Positions 41,826 through 50,281 are shown, numbered from the stretch's first letter. The stretch: 64,000 nt of DNA from Alphaproteobacteria bacterium (GCA_020632795.1 JACKEV010000008.1:744001-808000), one strand, 5' to 3'. Numbers and translations: made by a program. Notes: generated by a model from the letters alone, not told the origin.

Positions 41826-43150
41826 TCGAAGAGCCCGCCCGCCTTCGCCCGCAGCAGCCCATCAAACCGCTCCCGCGTCTCCCGCGGCTGGTTGTCCACC
41901 CAGCTCGCCACCTCCCAGGCCCGCTCGGCCAGCGGCGCCTCCCTGGCCGAGAACATGGCCATCGGCGCCCCGCTGCGTACGACGACGTCGTTGAACTGCG
42001 CCGGCAGCAGCTTGACCAGCACGTCGTAGCGTTGGTCTCGGGTCAGCTCGGCTCCTTCCGAGGGCGCGGAGGGGGTGCCCTCGGGCGCCTGGACAGCCGG
42101 CGGGCGGGGTGCGGGACGCAGGTGCTCGGGCAGGCGCACATCCACCAACCGCATCCCCTCCGCCTCCTCGTACTCCGCCGCGTTCGGATGCACGAAGCGC
42201 CACCGCCCCCCCTCCACCAGCGTCCGCGACCAGGTCCGCACCCGCGTCCGCAGCCCATCCGCGCCCAGGTCCACGACCTCGGCCCGGCCCCAGCGGTAGC
42301 CAAAGCGCCGGTCCTCCCGCGCGGTGCCGTAGCGCTCCAGGCCGCACAGGCTTCGGGCCTGCACCATCGGCCGGTCCTCGTTGCTCTCGGCGCGGTGGAC
42401 CTCGGCGCGGTTGGCGTGCATGTGCCCGAACAGCACCACATGCCCGGCGGTGGCGACGTGGCTCATCCACTGCGCCCGGTCGCCCATCCAGTCCGGCGGG
42501 TGGTGCTGGAGCAGCAGGGTGAGGTGGTGGGCGTCCCGGAAGGCGTCGGCGCCGTCGGGCAGCAGGGCGTGGACCTGGTGGGGGTCGACGCCGACGTGCC
42601 CCTGGAAGTCGCCGCCCTTGTACTGCCGCCACGCGCTGTTGAGGCCCAGCAGGCCCAGCTTGAAGCCGCTCAGGTCCAGGCTGACCCGGGTGTCGCCGGG
42701 CAGGAGACCGGTCGCGAGGCCCGGCAGGGCGAGGCGGCGCTCGGCGAAGCGCTGGTAGCCCTCGAAGAAGGCCGCGATCGGCCCGGGATCCCGCTGGAGC
42801 ATGTCGGCGCGGGCGGCGCGGGCGTTGGCATCCTCGCTGAAGAGCCAGGAAAAACGCCAGTCCTCCTCGGGGCGGGCCATGTCGTGGTTGCCGGGTACGG
42901 CGTAAATTGGACGCTTGCCCAATTTACTGTCCAGCCAGTCGAACAGGGCCTCGACCTGCGCGTACTCGTCCTCCGCGCCCTTGAAGGCGAGGTCGCCGGT
43001 GAAGAGGACGAGGTCGGGCGCCCCGACGAGCCGCGCCATGCGGTCGAGGTCGCGGGCGAAGGCGTCGCGGACGACGGGCCAGTCGCGGGTCTCGCCTCGG
43101 GCGCCTCGGTGGAGGTCAGAGAGGTGGATCCAGGTGGCGGCAGGTGGCAT
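41822..43150 (-). CDS. Calcineurin-like phosphoesterase effector with adaptor tail
   Basis: Protein of 442 residues from ATG 43150 (GGGAGGG upstream; an in-frame ATG at 43180 is less likely). The phosphoesterase domain spans ~1-340 with WIHLSDLHRGA (Asp12, His14), FTGDLAF, VPGNHD, LQHHP and LFGHMHANR, so metal sites are intact. A Pro-rich linker follows, then a C-terminal ~65-residue helical domain (LTRDQRYDVLVKLLPAQFNDVVVRSG ... WVDNQPRETRERFDGLLRAK) like effector-associated domains, which could pair with the similar N-terminal domain of the NACHT-FGE protein encoded next. Likely a nuclease or nucleotide hydrolase effector; the substrate is unknown. Confidence 0.87.
   Translation of the reverse strand: MPPAATWIHLSDLHRGARGETRDWPVVRDAFARDLDRMARLVGAPDLVLFTGDLAFKGAEDEYAQVEALFDWLDSKLGKRPIYAVPGNHDMARPEEDWRFSWLFSEDANARAARADMLQRDPGPIAAFFEGYQRFAERRLALPGLATGLLPGDTRVSLDLSGFKLGLLGLNSAWRQYKGGDFQGHVGVDPHQVHALLPDGADAFRDAHHLTLLLQHHPPDWMGDRAQWMSHVATAGHVVLFGHMHANRAEVHRAESNEDRPMVQARSLCGLERYGTAREDRRFGYRWGRAEVVDLGADGLRTRVRTWSRTLVEGGRWRFVHPNAAEYEEAEGMRLVDVRLPEHLRPAPRPPAVQAPEGTPSAPSEGAELTRDQRYDVLVKLLPAQFNDVVVRSGAPMAMFSAREAPLAERAWEVASWVDNQPRETRERFDGLLRAKAGGLFE
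42902..42927. repeat. AT-rich inverted repeat inside the phosphoesterase gene
   Basis: GTAAATTGG (42902-42910) and CCAATTTAC (42919-42927) form perfect 9-bp arms with an 8-nt loop. It sits at the same codons (just before PIYxVPGNHD) as the repeat at 35023-35052 in the fusion gene. Confidence 0.7.
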
Positions 43151-43160
43151 GGCGGTCCCT

Positions 43161-43200
43161 CCCCGGTTGATCTCGAACAACCCGCCTATAACCCGTCCAT
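43161..43200. repeat. Flanking repeat, left copy
   Basis: Sequence containing GGTTGATCTCGAACAACCC and CCTATAACCCGTCCA. Near-identical sequence occurs at 33280-33319, and a weaker copy at 45166-45198 just beyond the CHAT gene stop. The two copies here bracket the plus-strand genes 43199-43822 and 43885-45165. TATAAC (43187-43192) could also act as a -10 element for the gene starting at 43199. Confidence 0.6.
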
Positions 43201-43822
43201 GGCGAGTGTCCCCGCCCCATCCGAGACCCTGGCAACGCCTGGCCTGCGCAGCGTGCTGCTCGACCTCCGGCGGACGGTCGTGGAGCAGGCCAACGCAGAG
43301 ATTCAGAGCGCTTCTCTGCGTGCCGTCGGCGAGAAGGTGCGCAGCCTTCTCAAGGAGGACATCACGGCGCGCTGGAAGGATGACCTCCTGCCTTCAGGAA
43401 TGAGGCCGTTCCTCTTCGAGCGGGGCACGGACCTGATCGAGCGCGCTCAGGTCGGCGAGTCCCTTTTGATCCTGGTCACGCTCACCCGCATGGGGAGCCC
43501 CTGTCCGCACTCGGATGTCCTTCACCGAAGCAAGCATCCCATCTACGACGGGTTGAGGTCGCTGGTGGATGGAACGGGCGACCCGTCCCTGCCGATGGTC
43601 TCCCAGGTCGTGGTCCTGGGCTGGACCTGGACGCACGGCCGAACGGACCCCATCTCCGGTCGGCTCCTCGACATCCAGCTACCGGACCTGTTCCTCGGGG
43701 TGCCGAGGGCCGTGGACGCCAGCGGGTACCTCCGGTCCTGGCGCCGCGGGTCCGGCTACCTGGAGTCGGCGCTCCCCATCGGCCCCGCAGCCCGGACCCG
43801 GCAGCCTGACCTCTTTGGATGA
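43199..43822 (+). CDS. Hypothetical protein upstream of XRE-ImmA/IrrE gene
   Basis: Protein of 207 residues. Helical N-terminal half (LRSVLLDLRRTVVEQANAEIQSASLRAVGEKVRSLL), then mixed alpha/beta (SLLILVTLTRMGSPCPHSDVLHRS, LPMVSQVVVLGWTWTHG) and a short C-tail. No known motif recognised. No ribosome site precedes the ATG, and a TATAAC lies 7 bp upstream, so a leaderless transcript is possible. It lies 62 bp before a HTH-peptidase gene and both sit between repeats, so they probably moved together. It may be the partner (toxin or target) of that regulator; this is inference. Confidence 0.6.
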   Translation: MASVPAPSETLATPGLRSVLLDLRRTVVEQANAEIQSASLRAVGEKVRSLLKEDITARWKDDLLPSGMRPFLFERGTDLIERAQVGESLLILVTLTRMGSPCPHSDVLHRSKHPIYDGLRSLVDGTGDPSLPMVSQVVVLGWTWTHGRTDPISGRLLDIQLPDLFLGVPRAVDASGYLRSWRRGSGYLESALPIGPAARTRQPDLFG

Positions 43823-43884
43823 ACGGCGCGTCAGGGCGATCCTGGCGTGGTATGGATCCATGAAGTCGCCCCTCCGATTCCGCT

Positions 43885-45165
43885 ATGTGGTCCCCCCCTC
43901 GCTTCATCATCGCTCGAAAGCACGCGGGCTTGTCGCGGGCTGCGTTGGCCGCTCGGGTCGGGGTGTCTGCGCAGACCATGGGCCGGTGGGAGACGAGCGG
44001 ACCGCCGCCGGACAGGGTCGCCGCGCTGGCGCGCGAGCTGGACGTGCTGCCCGGGTTCTTCTCCGACCCGTCCGAGGAGCCCATCGAGGAGGTGATCGAG
44101 CGCAAGGACTGCTACTTCCGCAGCCTCGCCCGTACGCCGGCCTCCGACCGCATCCGCTGTGAGGGGCTCGGCGACAAGGTGCGCCTGATCCTGCGCGCCG
44201 TCGATGAGCTGGCCCCGGACGCCCTCACCCCGGTCCGGCTGCCCACGTCGACGCTCCTGGAGAACGCTGGAGAGGCCGTCGGCGTCGGCATCGAAGACGC
44301 CAGCGCGGCGGACCTCCTGCTCCAGGAGATCAACCCGGCCCGTGAGGCCATCCAGGTCCGGGAGCGCCTTGGCCTGGGCTCAGAGCCCATCCTGAACGTG
44401 GTCGAGCTGCTGGAGTCGCTGGGGATCGTCGTTGTCATCGTGCCCGACCTGTCGGCCGACACCGTGGACGCCTTCAGCTTCTGGAAGGACCGACCCGTTG
44501 TGGTCCTCAACTACGCCAAGAAGGACCCGTACCGGTCACGGTTTGACGCCCTGCATGAGCTGGCGCACCTTTGCCTCCACACCGGGGTGCTGGCTGGTGC
44601 AGAGCCATCGGGGAGGAGTCGTCGCGCCCCGGACCAGCGCCTCGAAGGGCAGGCCAATGCGTTCGCTGGCGCCATGCTGGTGCCGGCCGGACCGTGGACG
44701 AACGATGCCCCCCGGAGCACCAACCCGTACAGCTACCTGGCCCGACGGGAGCGGTGGGGCGCCTCGGCGGCGGCCTTGATGTACCGCGCCAAGGTCTGCG
44801 GGGTGCTCAACGATCGTCAGTTCCGCTCAGCGATGGTGCGCTACAGCTCCCTCGGGTGGCGTCAGGGCGAGCCACCGGTTCGCTCCGGGGTCCAACACGA
44901 GCAACCGAGAGCGCTCCGGCAGGCCGTGCGCACCACCTGTGAGCGGCTGGGTTGGAGTCTCGCCAAATTCGCGGGGTACGTGGGCATTCCCAAGCGTCCG
45001 CTGTTGGAGATCATGGCTCCCCTGGCGATCCGCGAGGGCGGCGGCAAGGTGGTGAGCCTGTCCGCGTTTCGCGCGACAGAGCATGGCGACGTACAGGAGG
45101 AGCCCTCGAGTCGCCCTCAAGCCGACATCGAGCGGATCTTCGGAGAGCACGACACCAGCCCCTGA
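43885..45165 (+). CDS. XRE-HTH / ImmA-IrrE-like metallopeptidase regulator
   Basis: Protein of 426 residues. XRE helix-turn-helix at residues ~5-60 (FIIARKHAGLSRAALAARVGVSAQTMGRWE). The peptidase domain (~160-300) has HELAH (His224, Glu225, His228) in FDALHELAHLCLH and the downstream EGQANAFAGAMLVP helix with the third ligand. ImmA/IrrE peptidases cleave repressors or antitoxins to switch on mobile elements or stress genes. The extra C-terminal ~120 residues (TTCERLGWSLAKFAGYVGIPKR) may hold a second small helical DNA-binding unit. Likely controls its upstream neighbour. Confidence 0.88.
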   Translation: MWSPPRFIIARKHAGLSRAALAARVGVSAQTMGRWETSGPPPDRVAALARELDVLPGFFSDPSEEPIEEVIERKDCYFRSLARTPASDRIRCEGLGDKVRLILRAVDELAPDALTPVRLPTSTLLENAGEAVGVGIEDASAADLLLQEINPAREAIQVRERLGLGSEPILNVVELLESLGIVVVIVPDLSADTVDAFSFWKDRPVVVLNYAKKDPYRSRFDALHELAHLCLHTGVLAGAEPSGRSRRAPDQRLEGQANAFAGAMLVPAGPWTNDAPRSTNPYSYLARRERWGASAAALMYRAKVCGVLNDRQFRSAMVRYSSLGWRQGEPPVRSGVQHEQPRALRQAVRTTCERLGWSLAKFAGYVGIPKRPLLEIMAPLAIREGGGKVVSLSAFRATEHGDVQEEPSSRPQADIERIFGEHDTSP

Positions 45166-45198
45166 GGTTGTCGGAGAGCCCGGCCTATAACCCCTCCA
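45166..45198. repeat. Flanking repeat, right copy
   Basis: GAGGTTGTCGGAGAGCCC followed by GGCCTATAACCCCTCCA, an imperfect copy of the element at 43161-43200. It overlaps the stop codon (TAG, 45187-45185) of the CHAT gene. In the decayed copy at 33280-33345 the left-type sequence runs directly into the CHAT 3' end. Confidence 0.5.
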
Positions 45199-48100
45199 CC
45201 CCCACCCCCCGCAACGCCCTCCCCAGCCCCTCCGCCTCGAACCCGCCCCGCCACGCCCACAGCCGCCCGTCCGCCCCCACCGCCAGCAGCGCCCCGGCGT
45301 CGGTGAACCCCGCCGCCAGCCACGTCCCCGACACCGGCACCGGCAGGCTCTCCCCGTTGGACAGGTCCCACACCCGCGCCGCGTCCGCCCCCACGCTCAC
45401 CGCCCGGTCCCCGGAGACCGCCAGCAGCGTCACCCCGCCGGGGTGCGCCCCCAGCCGCGTCGTCGCCCCATTGCGCCGCAGGCTCAGCCCGCCCCCCGGG
45501 GCCAGGTAGAGCAGTGTCCCGCCCGTCGCGTCCAGCGCCACCTTGGAGGCCGGGGCGTCGATGGTCTCCGGCACCCAGCGCTGGCCGTCCACCGTGGTCC
45601 ACACCAGCACGCGGTCATCGGCCGCCAACGCCACCACCCGCCCGTCTGCGCTCAGCGCGAGGTCCCGGCCCACCCGGCGGTTGGTGTCCCCGGGCAGGCG
45701 CACCGGGGCGGGCAGGTCCTGGGGCAGCGGCCCGTCCGGCAGGGTCCAGGCCCAGGCCGTGCTGCCCAGGCCCCCCAGCGCGGCCACCCGCCGCCCGTCC
45801 GCGCTCATGCGCAGCTCGGAGAAGTCCTGGCCCCCGGCGCTCGGCAGCGGCAGGGTCACCTCGGTCCAGCCCTCGCCGGCCCGCTCCAGCACCCGCACCG
45901 GCGCGCCCAGGCCCCCCAGCACCACCCGGCGGCCGTCCGCGCTCACGTCGCCCTGCCCGCGGCCCTCCACCGGGGCGAGCGGTCCGCCCCCGAACCGACC
46001 CAGGCGCGCCCCGCCGCGCGTGCCCACCAGCAGGCGATCCCCGGCGAGCCGGGCCCAGGTGGGCGCCTCGCCGAGGTGCCCGACCGCCGCGCCCGTGGGG
46101 GGCCAGGGCCAGCGCCGGGTGGCGCCGTCCTCAGCGGCGGTGCGCAGGGTCGCGCCGTCGGGGCTGAAGGAGAGCGCCAGCACCGCCGCGTCGTGGCCCT
46201 CCAGGGTGACCAGGGGCTGGAAGGTGGTGGACTTCTCCGGTCGGTAGAGGGCCAGCGGCGCGCCCGAGGCCGGCGCGACCACCAGCCACCGGGCGTCCGG
46301 GCTGACCGCCGCCGCCGACCAGCTCCCCGCGGGCAGCGTCGCGATCGGCACCGAGCCCCCGGGGGTATGCCGCAGCACCCGCCCGTCCGCGTGCACGGAC
46401 ACCGGCCCCCCGCTGCGCCCCATCGCCAACGCCGTCACCCGTGAGGTCGCCGTGGCGGACATCTCGGCGAGGGTGTCGTCCGAGAGGCCGATGAGCACGA
46501 GGCTTCCGTCGGCCCGCCCCACGATGAGCTGGTCCCCGCCCGGGGAGAACACCGCTGCGGTGCTCGGGCCCACGTCCCGGCGCTCGGCCCGCTCGACCCA
46601 GCCGCCGCCCCGGGCCTCCAGGACCAGCAGCCGGGTCTCCTGGCGCATGGCCACCCGCAGGCCGTCCGCCCCGCTGACCGCGAGCAGCTCCGCCCCCTGG
46701 GCCGCCTCCCACAGCGACGGCAGGGCCTCGAAGGGGCCGTCCCCCCGCCGCAGCCACACCTCGCCCCCGGCGCCGATCTGCAGGGTGAGGGTGCCGAGGG
46801 GGTCGGCTGCGGCGGCGCGCAGGTCCTCGTCGCGCGGGGCCGTGGCCGCGTCGGCCAGGGGTCGGCTGAGCAGGTCGAGGGCCTCGGCGGGCCAGCCGTC
46901 CACCGCGTCGGGCCGCTCCAGGGACTGGAGCACGCGCACGGCCGCGGCGGGGTCGCGCGCCTTGAGCAGGCGCACCGCGGTCATGCGGGCCTCGTCCCGG
47001 GCGCGGCGGGCCTCCCGCTCGGCGGCGCTGCGGGCCACGCGCTCCCGATCCCGGGCCTGCTCGGCCTGGCCCAGGGCCTCGATCTTGCCGTCGCGCTCGG
47101 CCTCGGCGCGCTGCTTCTGGGCCAGGGCGTCCGCCTCGGCGGCCTCGGCCACCGCGCGGGCCTGCTCGGCGTCGTTCCGGGCCGCCACGGCCTGCCGGCG
47201 GGCCTCCTCCTTGGCGTCCCGCTCACGGACCGCGGTCTCCCGAGCGGCGTCGAGCTGCACCGCGAGCCAGGCCAGGGCCACCGCCACCACCGTCATCAGC
47301 GCGGCGAAGCCCCAGGCGAGCATGCGCTTGCGCCGCGCCCGGGTCTGCTCGGCCTTCCGGCTGGTGGTGACGTAGTCGCGCAGCTCCGGGGACAGCTCGG
47401 GGCCGTAGTCGGCCACCAGGGCCAGGGCCTTGTTGAGGTCGTCCCCCCCGAGCAGGCGGCCGGGCCCGGGGTCCGCCTCCCAGGCCCGGAGGCGCTCCTG
47501 GATGGGCATGAGGCGGGTGTGCAGCTCCCGGTCCTGGTCCGCCCAGCGCTGGAGGGTGGGCCAGGCGCGCAGCAGGGCGACGTGGCCCAGCTCCACCTGG
47601 GCGCCGTCCTCGGCCCGGGTGAGCAGGCGCTGGGCCACGAAGGCGTCGACGGCCCGGTCGAAGGCGGCGTCGAAGGGCGGGGCGTCGCGGCGCACGTCGT
47701 CGATGGCCACCCGGCGCTTCGCCCGGCCGCCCTGCTCGTCGCCCTGGTAGACCATGCGGACCATCAGGCGGCGGGCCTCGGCCTGGGCGTCGGGGTCCAG
47801 AGCCTCCAGGGTGCGCTGGGCGCTGGTGGCCAGAGCACCCTTGAACTTGCCCAGGGCCTGGTAGTGGTCGAAGGTGATGGCCCCGCCAGGGTCGCGGCGG
47901 TGCCACAGCTCGTCGAGCAGGTGCTGGAGCAGGGGCAGCGCGGCGGGGTCGGTGCCCACGTCGGTGAGGATCTCCCGAACCAGCCGCTCCTCGATGGTCA
48001 CGCCCACCTTGCGGGCCGGGGCCAGGATCAGCTCCCGCAGGGCGGCGAGGTCGATCTGGGCGAGGAACTGGACGTGCTGGGGGTCGAAGAGGAGCTGGTC

Positions 48101-49798
48101 CAGCCGCCCGCCCCGGTCGTCGACCCGCAGCTCCCCCAGGTGGGCCATGAAGTCCAGGCGCACCGTGCAGACCACCACGGCCTTGGAGGCCCCCGCGTTG
48201 GCGATGTCGAACAGGCCGCGGGCGAAGGCCTCCCGGTCGGCGGGGGTCGCCGCGGCGGCGGGGGCGGTGAACAGCTCCTCGAGCTGGTCGACGACGATGA
48301 GCAGGGGGGCGCCGCCGGTCTCCCGGTCCCACTTGAGGAGCTGGGCGCTCAGGTTGTCGGCGGTCACGCGCTCGGGGCGGTTGGGGGCGGCGCCCTCGGG
48401 GGGCGGGTTGCGCCGCCAGCGGGCCGCCTGCAGGGCGTCGAACAGGGCCTGCGCCGCGCCGCCGGGGGTGTCGGGGCGGGTGAGCACCGCCGCCCAGCCC
48501 TCGGCCTTGAGGGCGGGGAGGAGGGTGGCCTGCACCAGCGACGACTTGCCGCTGCCCGAGGCCCCGGCGACCACCACCAGCCGGCCGTCGCCGCGGGCCA
48601 GCGCCGCGTCCACCCGACCGCGCAGGGCGGCGGCCTCGTCGGTCCGGCCGGTGAACAGGGCGGCGTGGCGCTCGTCGAAGGGCTGCAGGCCCCGGTAGGG
48701 GCGGAAGGTGAGGGGACGCAGGCCCTCGTCCTGGGGGCGCTGGAAGAGCACCAGGCCGTAGCGGTCGTCCCGCTCGGACGCCGGGGCGGTGGCCTCCCGG
48801 GCCTGCAGGAAGGCGGCCTCGACCGGCTTGAGGTCCTGGAGCAGGGTGCCGTACAGCTGCTCGGTCAGGGCGGCGGCCTGGGGGAAGGTCAGCGGCAGGG
48901 ACGAGGCGACCACGGCGGCCACCCCGGCGCGGTGCAGGCCCTGGGCCAGCCCCCCGAGCAGACTGTCCGGGCGCGCGGCGGCCCCCCCGCAGGCGGCCAG
49001 CACCACCAGCCGCACGGTGTCGGCGTAGGGGGCGAGCAGGTCGCGCAGCCGGTCGGCGTCGACCGGGTCGACCACCCCGGCGCGGGGCCCGTGGAGTTGG
49101 AGGGCCATGCGCCCGCCGGACTGCTGGCCGTGGGCCAGGAGGTGGAGGACCGAGACGGGCCGGGGCCCTCGGGCGGCCTGCTCCAGCGCCTGGCGCAGCG
49201 TGTCCACCGAGGCCTCGGGCACGACGACGAGGCCGCGGCCGGCGCAGGCGGCCTCCAGGAGGGCCTGGTGGGGGTCGTGGGGGACCTGGGCGAAGGGCGC
49301 GGCCCAGGCGAACAGCACCTGCCCCTCGGCGTGGCGGGGGTCGAGGCGGTCGGGGTGCAGCGGGTCGGCGCGCGGGGGCGCGGTGGGGGTCTCGCCGGTG
49401 GCCATGCGCACGAGGGCGTGCTCGAGCTGGCCGAGGGGGCGCCCGCTGCGGGTCTGCAAGAGCGCCCAGGGCAGCGCCAGCAGCTCGATCGCTGAGGTGC
49501 GCACGGTGACGTGCAGCGGGGCCTCGGCGGTGGCGCGCTCCACCAGCCGGTCCAGCTCGGCGACCACCGCCCGGGTGAGCAGGGTCCGCAATACCCCCCC
49601 CAGCCAGGCCGCCAGCTCGCCGTCCTCGGGGTGGCGCGCCCCCAGCACCTCCAGCAGCTCCCGCTGGTCCCAGTCCAGCGACGTGTCGAAGGCCCCGACG
49701 CCGTCGACCTCCACGAGGTAGCCGACCTCGCCCTCGGGCCGGATCGCGGGGCGATCGGTCCGGGTGGTGCGCTTGAGGTCGATGGTGAGGAGGTGCAC
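45185..49798 (-). CDS. CHAT protease-STAND NTPase-WD40 protein
   Basis: Protein of 1,537 residues from GTG 49798. N-terminal CHAT (caspase-like) peptidase with catalytic His223 in HLLAHGQQ and Cys270 in LAACGGAA. A P-loop STAND NTPase follows with Walker A GASGSGKSS (Lys418) and Walker B LLIVVDQLEELF. About residues 826-848 form a transmembrane helix (WGFAALMTVVAVALAWLAV), then a long coiled coil rich in Ala/Glu/Arg (~850-920). The C-terminal ~600 residues are WD40-like blades (for example VTLEGHDAAVLALSFSPDGATLRTAAEDG). Probable role: membrane-anchored sensor whose WD40 propeller detects a trigger and releases protease activity. Decayed copy at 33280-33495. Confidence 0.92.
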   Translation of the reverse strand: MHLLTIDLKRTTRTDRPAIRPEGEVGYLVEVDGVGAFDTSLDWDQRELLEVLGARHPEDGELAAWLGGVLRTLLTRAVVAELDRLVERATAEAPLHVTVRTSAIELLALPWALLQTRSGRPLGQLEHALVRMATGETPTAPPRADPLHPDRLDPRHAEGQVLFAWAAPFAQVPHDPHQALLEAACAGRGLVVVPEASVDTLRQALEQAARGPRPVSVLHLLAHGQQSGGRMALQLHGPRAGVVDPVDADRLRDLLAPYADTVRLVVLAACGGAAARPDSLLGGLAQGLHRAGVAAVVASSLPLTFPQAAALTEQLYGTLLQDLKPVEAAFLQAREATAPASERDDRYGLVLFQRPQDEGLRPLTFRPYRGLQPFDERHAALFTGRTDEAAALRGRVDAALARGDGRLVVVAGASGSGKSSLVQATLLPALKAEGWAAVLTRPDTPGGAAQALFDALQAARWRRNPPPEGAAPNRPERVTADNLSAQLLKWDRETGGAPLLIVVDQLEELFTAPAAAATPADREAFARGLFDIANAGASKAVVVCTVRLDFMAHLGELRVDDRGGRLDQLLFDPQHVQFLAQIDLAALRELILAPARKVGVTIEERLVREILTDVGTDPAALPLLQHLLDELWHRRDPGGAITFDHYQALGKFKGALATSAQRTLEALDPDAQAEARRLMVRMVYQGDEQGGRAKRRVAIDDVRRDAPPFDAAFDRAVDAFVAQRLLTRAEDGAQVELGHVALLRAWPTLQRWADQDRELHTRLMPIQERLRAWEADPGPGRLLGGDDLNKALALVADYGPELSPELRDYVTTSRKAEQTRARRKRMLAWGFAALMTVVAVALAWLAVQLDAARETAVRERDAKEEARRQAVAARNDAEQARAVAEAAEADALAQKQRAEAERDGKIEALGQAEQARDRERVARSAAEREARRARDEARMTAVRLLKARDPAAAVRVLQSLERPDAVDGWPAEALDLLSRPLADAATAPRDEDLRAAAADPLGTLTLQIGAGGEVWLRRGDGPFEALPSLWEAAQGAELLAVSGADGLRVAMRQETRLLVLEARGGGWVERAERRDVGPSTAAVFSPGGDQLIVGRADGSLVLIGLSDDTLAEMSATATSRVTALAMGRSGGPVSVHADGRVLRHTPGGSVPIATLPAGSWSAAAVSPDARWLVVAPASGAPLALYRPEKSTTFQPLVTLEGHDAAVLALSFSPDGATLRTAAEDGATRRWPWPPTGAAVGHLGEAPTWARLAGDRLLVGTRGGARLGRFGGGPLAPVEGRGQGDVSADGRRVVLGGLGAPVRVLERAGEGWTEVTLPLPSAGGQDFSELRMSADGRRVAALGGLGSTAWAWTLPDGPLPQDLPAPVRLPGDTNRRVGRDLALSADGRVVALAADDRVLVWTTVDGQRWVPETIDAPASKVALDATGGTLLYLAPGGGLSLRRNGATTRLGAHPGGVTLLAVSGDRAVSVGADAARVWDLSNGESLPVPVSGTWLAAGFTDAGALLAVGADGRLWAWRGGFEAEGLGRALRGVGVEGL

Positions 49799-49800
49799 GG

Positions 49801-49840
49801 GGGAGTGGGGGAGTGGGGGAGTGGAGGAGTGGAGGAGTGG
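49801..49840. repeat. 8-bp tandem repeat upstream of CHAT gene
   Basis: Five perfect-length units: GGGAGTGG three times then AGGAGTGG twice, starting 2 bp upstream of the CHAT GTG. In transcript orientation this is a pyrimidine-rich CCACTCCC tract in the leader, with no Shine-Dalgarno. Copy-number change could alter expression. Confidence 0.85.
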
Positions 49841-49852
49841 AGGTCAGAGCTG

Positions 49853-50124
49853 GGGGTCGTCCGTCACGGACTCCAAGATCTGAAGGTCCGTCACGGACAG
49901 ACAGAGCCCTCGAAGGGGTTGGAGGTCCACGTGGCGGATCGACGCGTGGGCGCGATGAAATCTCGGCGCCGCCGGAAGGCGTGGCTCAACGGACAGAGGA
50001 TCGCAAGCACCGCCGCAATTCATCGCGGTCACGCGCCGATACGTTCCGTTCACCTGTGATTCTCCGAGACCTCTGTCTGTCCGTGACGGACCTTCGAAAC
50101 TTGGAGTCCGTGACGGACGACCCC
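49853..50124. mobile_element. MITE-like long imperfect palindrome
   Basis: Outer arms 49853-49906 and 50071-50124 are inverted repeats of 54 bp with about three mismatches. A second pair of inner arms, 49938-49961 and 50018-50040, also matches. Each outer arm holds two copies of the 13-bp palindrome GTCCGT(C/G)ACGGAC (49859-49871, 49886-49898; 50079-50091, 50106-50118) with a 27-bp period. No transposase and no clear target duplication. It lies between the divergent CHAT and TolC-like genes; the remainder of 49799-50281 shows no convincing gene. Confidence 0.75.
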
Positions 50125-50281
50125 GACCATGCGCGCCCACCACCTCCCCCCTGCCCAGCTGGAGCAGGCCCTGTCGGTGGTCGGCCTTGAGCGATCGAAG
50201 CGTCATCCTTCCCTGCATAAGCGGGCGCTGCCCGAGGGGCAGGCGGCGCGATCATGGATAAAAGGGACCGTGTCCCCGATC

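Noticed and set aside
47519..49495. Long plus-strand open frame across the CHAT gene
   Set aside because: No motif and typical His/Val/Gly-rich shadow composition; the minus-strand frame has clear CHAT and P-loop motifs.
49859..50118. CRISPR array made of GTCCGTCACGGAC units
   Set aside because: Four 13-bp palindromes in two inverted pairs, not direct repeats with regular spacers; no cas genes.
49844..50218. Protein-coding gene inside the palindromic element
   Set aside because: Frames on both strands encode mirrored fragments of the inverted arms; this is the repeat, not a gene.
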